Below are positions 1 to 5,206 of a DNA stretch of 6,030 nt, piece by piece (the stretch's first letter is position 1; each line of letters opens with the position of its first letter). Source of the DNA: Gammaproteobacteria bacterium (lineage in GTDB: Bacteria; Pseudomonadota; Gammaproteobacteria; BMS3Bbin11); assembly GCA_030636465.1 (NCBI GenBank), contig DAOVWW010000107.1, positions 1 to 6,030 on the forward strand. The letters run 5' to 3'. Made by a program: the position numbers and the translations under genes. The notes under the pieces are model-generated. The model was not told where the DNA came from. It was given only the letters and a program-made list of their open reading frames with translations, and ran no database searches.

Positions 1-616
1 TAAGGTAAGCGCCCTGGAATTACCTCTAGTCGCTGTCCGTTACGCCGAAGATACAGGCAGCACCCAGGTACTGATATTCACTCCCGACGTTACCAACCTG
101 CTGGTTATGACCACGGCTGGCTTCGACCGTCTGAACCTTAATATTGTCGATGCCCGCCTGCACACCAGCCGCATTGGTTTTGCGCTGCATAGCTATCTGG
201 TTCTGGATCACAATGATGATGCCGTCTGTGACAAAGTTGAGCAGAAAGAGATTGAAGATTCATTAACTGAGCAGTTGCAATCGCCGCGTAAAGGTCGCGA
301 TCCGTTAAAAGCACATATACCCAGAGCCCTGAAACAATTCCCCATTTCGACCCGGGTAAGCTTCTCGGAAACACCGCAGGGAAATCAAACTCTCATCGAG
401 CTAATTGCCCAGGACAGACCCGGACTTCTGTACCAGGTAGCCGTAGCTTTCGATGAATGCGGTATCAAGCTGCATGATGCCCGGGTAGCAACCTTTGGTG
501 CACGTATTGAGGATATATTCATAGTTACCGACCTTGCTGACAAGCCCATAACTAGCAGCGAACAACAGGAAAACATCAGGCAAAATATAACGAGAAGGCT
601 GGAAACATCTGCATGA
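1..616 (+). CDS. glnD: Bifunctional uridylyltransferase/uridylyl-removing enzyme GlnD, C-terminal part (5' end outside window)
   Basis: This is the last 204 codons of an ORF open from the window edge (first complete codon at position 2) to TGA at 614-616. GlnD adds UMP to PII proteins (GlnB/GlnK) when glutamine is low and removes it when glutamine is high, controlling glutamine synthetase and nitrogen gene expression in the cytoplasm. The nucleotidyltransferase and HD domains lie upstream and are not seen. What is present matches the tandem ACT domains that sense glutamine in this family. The first spans roughly fragment residues 8-70 and contains FDRLNLNIVDARLHTS. The second spans roughly 124-200 and contains QDRPGLLYQVAVAFDECG followed by LHDARVATFGARIEDIF. 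Full family proteins are near 890 residues, so about a fifth is visible. The stop overlaps the dapC start in ATGA. A glnD-dapC neighbourhood is known in Pseudomonas-like genomes. Identification is firm from the ACT pair plus context. Confidence 0.93.
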   Translation, partial: KVSALELPLVAVRYAEDTGSTQVLIFTPDVTNLLVMTTAGFDRLNLNIVDARLHTSRIGFALHSYLVLDHNDDAVCDKVEQKEIEDSLTEQLQSPRKGRDPLKAHIPRALKQFPISTRVSFSETPQGNQTLIELIAQDRPGLLYQVAVAFDECGIKLHDARVATFGARIEDIFIVTDLADKPITSSEQQENIRQNITRRLETSA

Positions 617-1827
617 ACTCCCGACTCGACAAACTACAGGAATACCCGTTTCAGCGCCTGAGCCGCTTGCTGAATGGACTGCAAGCGCCAGCAGACAAGC
701 AAAAAATAATGCTGTCACTGGGCGAACCTAAACATGAACCGCCGGCCTTTATCCATGGCATCCTCGCCAATGGGGGACATTTACTGGCAGGTTACCCCGG
801 CACACGGGGTGAGGAAGACCTGAGGGGTTCAATATGCAACTGGCTGAGTCGTCGTTTTTCCATCAAGCAGGAGCTACTGGATCCGGCACGACATGTGCTG
901 CCGGTCAGCGGCAGCCGTGAAGCCCTGTTCTCGTTTATCCAGGCAACCGTCGATCGCAGCAAACATGGCCCTGCACGTGTAGTCTTCCCGAATCCCTTCT
1001 ATCAAATTTATGAAGGCGCCACCATCATGGCCGGAGCAACGCCCTATTTCCTCAACAGCAGCGAGGAAAATGACTGGTTGCCGCAGCTGGATGCTGTTCC
1101 TGAGAGCATCTGGCAGGAAACCCAGCTACTGATACTCTGTTCTCCCGATAATCCAACAGGCGCCGTCATTCCCACTGAGGTTTATAAACATGCGCTGGAA
1201 CTGGCTGAACGCTATGATTTCATCATTGCCGCAGATGAGTGCTACAGCGAGCTTTATCGTGATGAGGAAAAACCGCCAACAGGCCTGTTACAGGTTGCTA
1301 TTGAACAGGGCAACAGCGATTTTGAACGCTGCATCGTCTTTCACAGCCTTTCCAAACGCTCCAACCTGCCGGGTCTGCGCTCAGGGTTTGTCGCCGGTGA
1401 AAGTAAAATCATCGACACCTATTTTAAATACCGCACCTATCACGGCTGCGTCCCCAATCGCCTGACCCAGGCCATATCTACCGCCGCCTGGGACGACGAT
1501 GACCATGTTATTCAGAATCGAGCCGCGTATCGTGACAAATTCACCGCCGTTATTGATATATTACAGGATGTACTGAAACTGAATAATCCTGCAGCCGGTT
1601 TCTACCTGTGGCCGGAAACACCGATCAACGAGGAAGAGTTCAGCCAAAAGCTGTTTCAGCATGAAAGCATCGTCACCCTGCCCGGCACCTACCTGGCAAG
1701 AGATACCATAAACGGCAATCCAGGAAAAAACCGAATAAGAATCGCCCTGGTAGCAAAACAGCAGGAATGCATAGAAGCCGCCGAACGAATAAGAGACTTC
1801 GTAAATACGTCATTGCGAGGAACGTAG
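613..1827 (+). CDS. dapC: Succinyldiaminopimelate aminotransferase DapC (PLP-dependent, fold type I)
   Basis: The product is 404 residues. DapC transfers the amino group of glutamate to N-succinyl-2-amino-6-ketopimelate, giving N-succinyl-LL-diaminopimelate in the succinylase lysine/peptidoglycan route. Class I/II aminotransferase landmarks are in order: the GYPGTRGEEDLR substrate-side segment near residue 61, SPDNPTG with N180, AADECYSELY with D208 (pairs with the pyridine nitrogen) and Y211, the PLP Schiff-base lysine K248 in SLSKRSNLPGLRSG, and a C-terminal NRIRIAL with probable carboxylate-binding R376. The SLSKRSNLPG form is typical of DapC rather than of generic aspartate aminotransferases. 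The ATG at 613 overlaps the glnD stop, and GGAAA at 601-605 is a modest ribosome site, so translational coupling is likely. Oddity: codons 399-404 (TSLRGT) and the TAG stop lie inside a palindromic repeat, so the natural end has been replaced or extended. No catalytic residue is affected. ArgD can supply the same activity in other species. Confidence 0.93.
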   Translation: MNSRLDKLQEYPFQRLSRLLNGLQAPADKQKIMLSLGEPKHEPPAFIHGILANGGHLLAGYPGTRGEEDLRGSICNWLSRRFSIKQELLDPARHVLPVSGSREALFSFIQATVDRSKHGPARVVFPNPFYQIYEGATIMAGATPYFLNSSEENDWLPQLDAVPESIWQETQLLILCSPDNPTGAVIPTEVYKHALELAERYDFIIAADECYSELYRDEEKPPTGLLQVAIEQGNSDFERCIVFHSLSKRSNLPGLRSGFVAGESKIIDTYFKYRTYHGCVPNRLTQAISTAAWDDDDHVIQNRAAYRDKFTAVIDILQDVLKLNNPAAGFYLWPETPINEEEFSQKLFQHESIVTLPGTYLARDTINGNPGKNRIRIALVAKQQECIEAAERIRDFVNTSLRGT

Positions 1828-1894
1828 TGACAAAGCAATCTCTGAGTGACTAGTTCAAAATTAAAGAGATAGCCGCGCTTTGCTCGCAATGACG
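1808..1894. repeat. Short palindromic dispersed repeat (MITE-like) with 12-bp perfect terminal inverted repeats
   Basis: CGTCATTGCGAG at 1808-1819 is the exact reverse complement of CTCGCAATGACG at 1883-1894. A second inner match pairs ATCTCT (1838-1843) with AGAGAT (1865-1870). The arms carry GACAAAGCAATCTCT on the left and AGAGATAGCCGCGCTTTG on the right. This is the recognisable shape of a small palindromic repeat widely scattered in bacterial genomes, with a consensus resembling CGTCATTGCGAG-GAGCGAAG-CGAAGCAATCTC (recalled, not searched). Read on the minus strand it gives peptide fragments such as SLRAKRG and VPRND, a known source of spurious ORFs. The right arm is about six bases shorter than the left, so the two have diverged. 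No clear target-site duplication is visible. The left arm runs into the dapC coding region. No transposase is present, so any movement would be in trans. Confidence 0.85.
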
Positions 1895-1907
1895 GGTTCT
1901 CTATAAT
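1880..1907 (+). promoter_or_regulatory. Possible sigma70-type promoter for dapD, with its -35 inside the repeat
   Basis: A perfect -10 consensus TATAAT lies at 1902-1907. The best -35 candidate at usual spacing is TTGCTC at 1880-1885 (three of six consensus bases, 16-nt spacer), which overlaps the right arm of the palindromic repeat. Transcription would start near 1914 and give a leader of about 60 nt before dapD. The 145-bp gap after dapC is the only sizeable intergenic space in the window, which favours an internal promoter here. A perfect -10 alone in AT-rich DNA can arise by chance, and the -35 is weak. Confidence 0.45.
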
Positions 1908-1921
1908 CAATATTATTAGCC

Positions 1922-1940
1922 TTTAAGCTTCTGGCTTAAA
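1922..1940 (+). other. Small hairpin in the dapD leader
   Basis: TTTAAGC at 1922-1928 pairs with GCTTAAA at 1934-1940 around a 5-nt loop, a 7-bp mostly A/T stem. No U-run follows, so it does not look like a Rho-independent terminator. It falls a few bases after the inferred transcription start, where a 5' stem could affect stability of the dapD message. It may also be chance in AT-rich sequence. Confidence 0.25.
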
Positions 1941-1960
1941 AACTTGAAACTGATTTTACC

Positions 1961-1966
1961 TGAGGA
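1961..1966 (+). promoter_or_regulatory. Ribosome binding site of dapD
   Basis: TGAGGA ends six bases before the ATG at 1973, a good Shine-Dalgarno match at normal spacing. It fixes the dapD start and is a clearer ribosome site than those of most other genes here, consistent with dapD being translated independently of dapC. Confidence 0.75.
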
Positions 1967-1972
1967 ATTACA

Positions 1973-2794
1973 ATGCAAGACCTGAAAAAACAGATCGAAG
2001 AATCCTTTGAACACCGTGCCGAAATTACACCGCGCACCGCCGCCAGCCATGTAAAAGACGCTGTCTACAGCGCCATAGATCTGCTGGATACAGGCGAAGC
2101 ACGTGTCGCAGAAAAGATTGATGGCGAATGGGTGGTGAATGACTGGCTGAAAAAAGCCGTATTGTTGTATTTCCGCATAGAAGACAATAGCTTTGTCAAA
2201 GGCGGTTTCACTAACTACTTCGATAAGATTCCTTCAAAATTTAGTGACCACAATACCCGCGATTTCCGTCAGGGTGGTTACCGCGTCGTTCCCCCTGCTA
2301 CGGCCCGACAGGGATCCTATATCGCACCCAATGTCGTGCTAATGCCGAGTTACGTCAATATTGGCGCCTATGTCGGAGAAGGTACCATGGTCGACACCTG
2401 GTCTACTGTCGGTTCCTGTGCGCAGATTGGTAAAAATGTACATCTTAGCGGTGGCGTCGGTATCGGTGGCGTACTGGAGCCTTTACAGGCCTCTCCTACC
2501 ATCATCGAGGACAATTGTTTCATCGGTGCGCGATCAGAAGTCGTTGAAGGTGTCATTGTTGAAGAAGGTGCAGTACTTGCCATGGGCGTATATTTAAGTC
2601 AGAGCACCAAAATCTACAACCGCGAAACAGGCGAATTCACCTATGGCCGTGTGCCACCGTACTCAGTAGTCGTGCCCGGTTCTTTACCATCTAAAGATGG
2701 CAGTTATAACCTGAATTGCGCTATTATCGTAAAACAGGTGGATGAAAGGACCCGCAGCAAAGTTGGTATTAATGAATTGTTGCGTGAAGCCTGA
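1973..2794 (+). CDS. dapD: 2,3,4,5-tetrahydropyridine-2,6-dicarboxylate N-succinyltransferase DapD
   Basis: The product is 273 residues, the normal length (enterobacterial DapD is 274-275). DapD transfers succinyl from succinyl-CoA to tetrahydrodipicolinate, the committed step of the succinylase branch to meso-diaminopimelate and lysine, and acts as a cytoplasmic trimer. The N-terminal helical domain covers about residues 1-100 and contains [16 protein letters not shown] left-handed beta-helix of hexapeptide repeats follows at about 110-235, with runs such as [28 protein letters not shown] in two adjoining stretches, then [29 protein letters not shown]141 and E189, reported as important in characterised homologues (from memory), are present at the same positions. 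The C-terminus ([18 protein letters not shown]) matches the family. The start at 1973 has a strong TGAGGA site and gives the expected N-terminus. The gene lies after the repeat and its likely own promoter, with the yffB-like gene 39 nt downstream. Confidence 0.97.
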   Translation: MQDLKKQIEESFEHRAEITPRTAASHVKDAVYSAIDLLDTGEARVAEKIDGEWVVNDWLKKAVLLYFRIEDNSFVKGGFTNYFDKIPSKFSDHNTRDFRQGGYRVVPPATARQGSYIAPNVVLMPSYVNIGAYVGEGTMVDTWSTVGSCAQIGKNVHLSGGVGIGGVLEPLQASPTIIEDNCFIGARSEVVEGVIVEEGAVLAMGVYLSQSTKIYNRETGEFTYGRVPPYSVVVPGSLPSKDGSYNLNCAIIVKQVDERTRSKVGINELLREA

Positions 2795-2811
2795 TAATTA
2801 ATAAAAATCTC

Positions 2812-2837
2812 AGGATGAGGTATTAATGGCACGATGA
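2812..2837 (+). promoter_or_regulatory. Shine-Dalgarno plus three-codon mini-ORF (MAR-stop) overlapping the next gene's start
   Basis: AGGATGAGG at 2812-2820 is a strong ribosome site. The ATG at normal spacing from it is at 2826, five bases downstream, but that frame reads Met-Ala-Arg and stops at TGA 2835-2837. The stop overlaps ATG 2834 of the yffB-like gene as ATGA. The gene's own ATG is 13 bases from the Shine-Dalgarno, longer than usual. This may be a minimal leader ORF with reinitiation, or simply a chance upstream ATG with initiation at the long spacing. The bases are certain; the function is an inference. Confidence 0.4.
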
Positions 2838-3178
2838 TAGTCCTTGCGGGAATTAAGAACTGCAACACGGTTCGTTCAGCACGGCGTTGGCTTGATGATA
2901 ATAACATCGAGTATGACTTTCTGGACCTGAGATCTGATCAATTCAATAAAAAAACTCTCGGCATGTGGCTCGAGAGTGTTGAATGGACAGCATTGCTCAA
3001 CAAGCGCAGCACTAGCTGGCGTGGGCTTGAAGACGGTGATCGTGAAAACCTGGACGAAGCCCGTGCGATGAAATTATTGTTGCAGCACCCTACCCTTATC
3101 AAACGTCCGGTATTGCAGTTGCCTGGCAGCATTGAGCTCGGCTTTAACGCTGAAAAATATTCCGAATTGTTCAAGTAG
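2834..3178 (+). CDS. yffB: YffB-like ArsC/Spx-family thioredoxin-fold protein (probable thiol reductase)
   Basis: The product is 114 residues, typical for the ArsC/Spx superfamily. The N-terminus MIVLAGIKNCNTVRSARRWL closely resembles E. coli YffB ([20 protein letters not shown]). The candidate active-site cysteine C10 is the only Cys in the protein, in a CxxxR-like setting (C10, R14). The WTALLNKRSTSWR segment at 51-63 and the IKRPVL motif with R91-P92 are also family hallmarks. The family fold is a thioredoxin domain with a helical insert. A glutathione-dependent thiol reductase role has been suggested from a YffB structure, and arsenate reduction is not established for this branch. A second resolving Cys is absent, so an external thiol such as glutathione would be needed. 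ATG 2834 is chosen because it restores the family N-terminus and an in-frame TGA lies at 2816; its ribosome site is unusually distant. It sits between dapD and dapE, a placement known elsewhere, but its link to lysine synthesis is unknown. Confidence 0.88.
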   Translation: MIVLAGIKNCNTVRSARRWLDDNNIEYDFLDLRSDQFNKKTLGMWLESVEWTALLNKRSTSWRGLEDGDRENLDEARAMKLLLQHPTLIKRPVLQLPGSIELGFNAEKYSELFK

Positions 3179-3195
3179 AATTTAATAATTGAAGA

Positions 3196-4332
3196 ATGAT
3201 TGAAGAAACACTTGAACTCACCCGCGAATTAATCTCGCGAGCTTCTGTCACCCCTGATGATCAGGGTTGCCAGCAGCTGATTTGTGAGCGCCTGCAGGCC
3301 CTGGCTTTTGATTGTCAGCACCTGCGCTTCGAGGATGTCGATAACCTCTGGGCAACGCATGGCTCAGGCAGTCCGCTATTTGTTTTTGCCGGACACACCG
3401 ATGTGGTGCCGACTGGACCGGAATCTGACTGGACTTCACCGCCCTTTGTTCCGACTGACCGCGATGGCAACTTGTATGGCAGAGGCAGTGCCGACATGAA
3501 AACATCTATAGCGGCCTCGGTGACCTCGGCCGAACAGTTTGTTAAAGAGAATCCTGATCATCCCGGCACCATCGGGCTGCTGATTACATCAGACGAAGAA
3601 GGCCCATCAATAAACGGCACCGTAAAAGTCATGCAATGGCTGAAAGAGCAGTCCATCAAAATCGATTATTGCATCGTTGGAGAGCCATCCTCGGTGAAGC
3701 AGATGGGTGACACGGTGAAAGTTGGACGACGCGGATCGCTGAATGGTTATATGACTATCCACGGTAAGCAGGGCCATGTTGCCTACCCGCATCTCGCTGA
3801 TAACCCCTTCCATCGCGCCCTGCCTGCATTAAATGAACTGGCAGAAATCGAATGGGACCAGGGCAATGAATTTTTCCCGCCTACCAGCTTTCAAATCTCA
3901 AACATATACTCCGGTACCGGCGCAGAAAACGTTATCCCGGGCAGCGTAGAATTGAAATTCAATTTCCGCTTCTCTTCAGAATTAACAGAAGATGAATTAA
4001 AGCAGCGCAGCATAACTGTATTTGAAAAACATAAGCTCAATTACAGCATCGACTGGCGCCTTTCCGGCAACCCCTTTCTGACAAAAAAAGGGGCATTAGT
4101 CGATGCGGTGACCATCGCCTGTACTGAAACACTGGGGGTCACACCCGAGTTGTCGACATCAGGCGGCACCTCGGATGGAAGATTCATTGCACCGACCGGA
4201 ACAGAAGTGGTAGAGCTCGGGCCGTGCAATGCAAGCATTCATCAAATCGATGAACATGTTAAGCTGACAGATCCTGTGCAGCTGGCAAAAACTTACCAGC
4301 GCATACTGCAACTTATACTCAGCACTAAATAA
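3196..4332 (+). CDS. dapE: Succinyl-diaminopimelate desuccinylase DapE (dinuclear zinc, M20 family)
   Basis: The product is 378 residues, against 377 for the Haemophilus influenzae enzyme. DapE hydrolyses N-succinyl-LL-diaminopimelate to LL-diaminopimelate and succinate in the cytoplasm, the step after DapC. All metal and catalytic residues are present at the Haemophilus numbering: H67 in FAGHTDVVPTGP, bridging D100 in GRGSADMKTS, general base E134 with E135 in SDEEGPS, E163 in GEPSS, and H349 in CNASIHQIDE. The catalytic M20 domain is split by a dimerisation domain at about residues 180-290 (GRRGSLNGYMTIHGKQGHVAYPH onward). The start at 3196 follows an in-frame TGA at 3190 and matches the family N-terminus. 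Its only purine-rich upstream stretch (GAAGA, 3191-3195) abuts the ATG, so initiation may rely on coupling to the yffB-like gene 17 nt upstream. The phosphatase gene begins 6 nt after its stop. No oddity is seen in the coding sequence. Confidence 0.97.
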   Translation: MIEETLELTRELISRASVTPDDQGCQQLICERLQALAFDCQHLRFEDVDNLWATHGSGSPLFVFAGHTDVVPTGPESDWTSPPFVPTDRDGNLYGRGSADMKTSIAASVTSAEQFVKENPDHPGTIGLLITSDEEGPSINGTVKVMQWLKEQSIKIDYCIVGEPSSVKQMGDTVKVGRRGSLNGYMTIHGKQGHVAYPHLADNPFHRALPALNELAEIEWDQGNEFFPPTSFQISNIYSGTGAENVIPGSVELKFNFRFSSELTEDELKQRSITVFEKHKLNYSIDWRLSGNPFLTKKGALVDAVTIACTETLGVTPELSTSGGTSDGRFIAPTGTEVVELGPCNASIHQIDEHVKLTDPVQLAKTYQRILQLILSTK

Positions 4333-4338
4333 TAAATC

Positions 4339-5184
4339 ATGAGCAAGCCCAACCCTTTCCGCTCTAAAAACATCCGTATCAGATCTGCCGGGATTACCGA
4401 TACCGGTCGACGTCGCGATAATAATGAAGACAGTATTCTGGTCGATGATTCGCACTCACTTTTTATTGTGGCGGATGGCATGGGTGGACACAATGCAGGT
4501 GAAGTCGCCAGTAGCATAGCCGTTGAAATGACCAGTCAGTTTCTTGTCGCTGGCCTGCATATTGAGGGTTCTGCCGAAGATGCCTTTTCCACAGCGGAGC
4601 CCTTAGCAGAGCTGATGGAGAAATCAATTCAGCTGGCTAACAGAAAGATACTCGAAGAAGCCGGCAGCAATGAAGACCAGAGTGGCATGGGCACAACCAT
4701 TGTATCCATGCTTATTTGCAAAGGCTGGTTCGTCATCGGCAATGTAGGCGATTCCCGCTGCTACCGTTTCCGTGAAGGTCAGATTAGCCAGATATCTAAA
4801 GACCATAGCTGGATACAGGGCATGGTGGCTAAAGGTTCCATCAAAAAAGAACATGCCAAACGTCACCCGCAAAGAGGGCTGTTATTGCAGGCCATGGGCA
4901 ACCGTGAAATTGAACCCACATTTATTACCGGCTGCCCGATAGTCGGTGATGTTTTTGTGCTCTGCTCTGATGGACTCACAGAAGTCGTCAGCAACAATAC
5001 CATCGGCTTTGTTCTCAACCAGAATGGCAGCCCGCAAAAAACTGCTGAAAAACTCATCCAGCTGGCCAATGAGAACGGCGGGCCGGATAATATTTCTGTC
5101 ATCGTGGTAAAAATATTGCCTCCCCGGCAATCAGCCGCCACCATTAGCGCTAGCAATTTGGAACCGGTAAAACACAAGCCTTGA
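4339..5184 (+). CDS. PP2C-family (PPM) serine/threonine protein phosphatase, Stp/PrpC type
   Basis: The product is 281 residues, with no signal peptide or membrane segment seen, so it is probably cytoplasmic. It should remove phosphate from Ser/Thr (and sometimes Tyr) residues using two or three Mn/Mg ions. The PPM motifs are in order: TDTGRRRDNNED at 20-31 with E30, VADGMGGHNAGE with D46 and G47, GMGTT at 117-120, GNVGDSRCYRFREGQISQISKDHSW at about 134-158 in two adjoining parts, LLLQAMG, VLCSDGLTEVV with D211, and GGPDNISVIVV with D250. All expected metal ligands are present, so the enzyme should be active. It is slightly longer than many bacterial Stp proteins because of a low-complexity tail of about 20 residues after residue 260. 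Such phosphatases usually oppose Hanks-type kinases, but none is in the window. The ATG at 4339 lacks any visible Shine-Dalgarno and lies 6 nt past the dapE stop, suggesting coupling. Confidence 0.93.
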   Translation: MSKPNPFRSKNIRIRSAGITDTGRRRDNNEDSILVDDSHSLFIVADGMGGHNAGEVASSIAVEMTSQFLVAGLHIEGSAEDAFSTAEPLAELMEKSIQLANRKILEEAGSNEDQSGMGTTIVSMLICKGWFVIGNVGDSRCYRFREGQISQISKDHSWIQGMVAKGSIKKEHAKRHPQRGLLLQAMGNREIEPTFITGCPIVGDVFVLCSDGLTEVVSNNTIGFVLNQNGSPQKTAEKLIQLANENGGPDNISVIVVKILPPRQSAATISASNLEPVKHKP

Positions 5185-5206
5185 TCGCTGAAGCTGAGTA
5201 CATGTG

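Noticed and set aside
1190..1465. Alternative-frame 91-codon ORF inside dapC
   Set aside because: It overlaps the PLP-binding core of dapC in another frame, has no ribosome site and no recognisable domain.
1689..1910. Minus-strand ORF of 73 codons spanning the dapC 3' end and the gap
   Set aside because: Its product contains SLRAKRG and VPRND-type peptides that come from translating the palindromic repeat, and the rest is antisense to dapC. It is a classic spurious ORF.
1922..1940. Hairpin before dapD as a Rho-independent terminator of glnD-dapC
   Set aside because: The stem is short and AT-rich, and neither strand has a T-run after it.
2834..3178. Arsenate reductase (arsC) resistance gene
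   Set aside because: The sequence follows the YffB branch (GIKNCNT, IKRPVL) next to dapE, with no ars genes around it. Arsenate reduction is not established for this branch.
4863..5177. Minus-strand ORFs of 82 and 104 codons within the phosphatase gene
   Set aside because: They lie opposite strongly conserved PP2C motifs, have no recognisable features, and are shadow frames.
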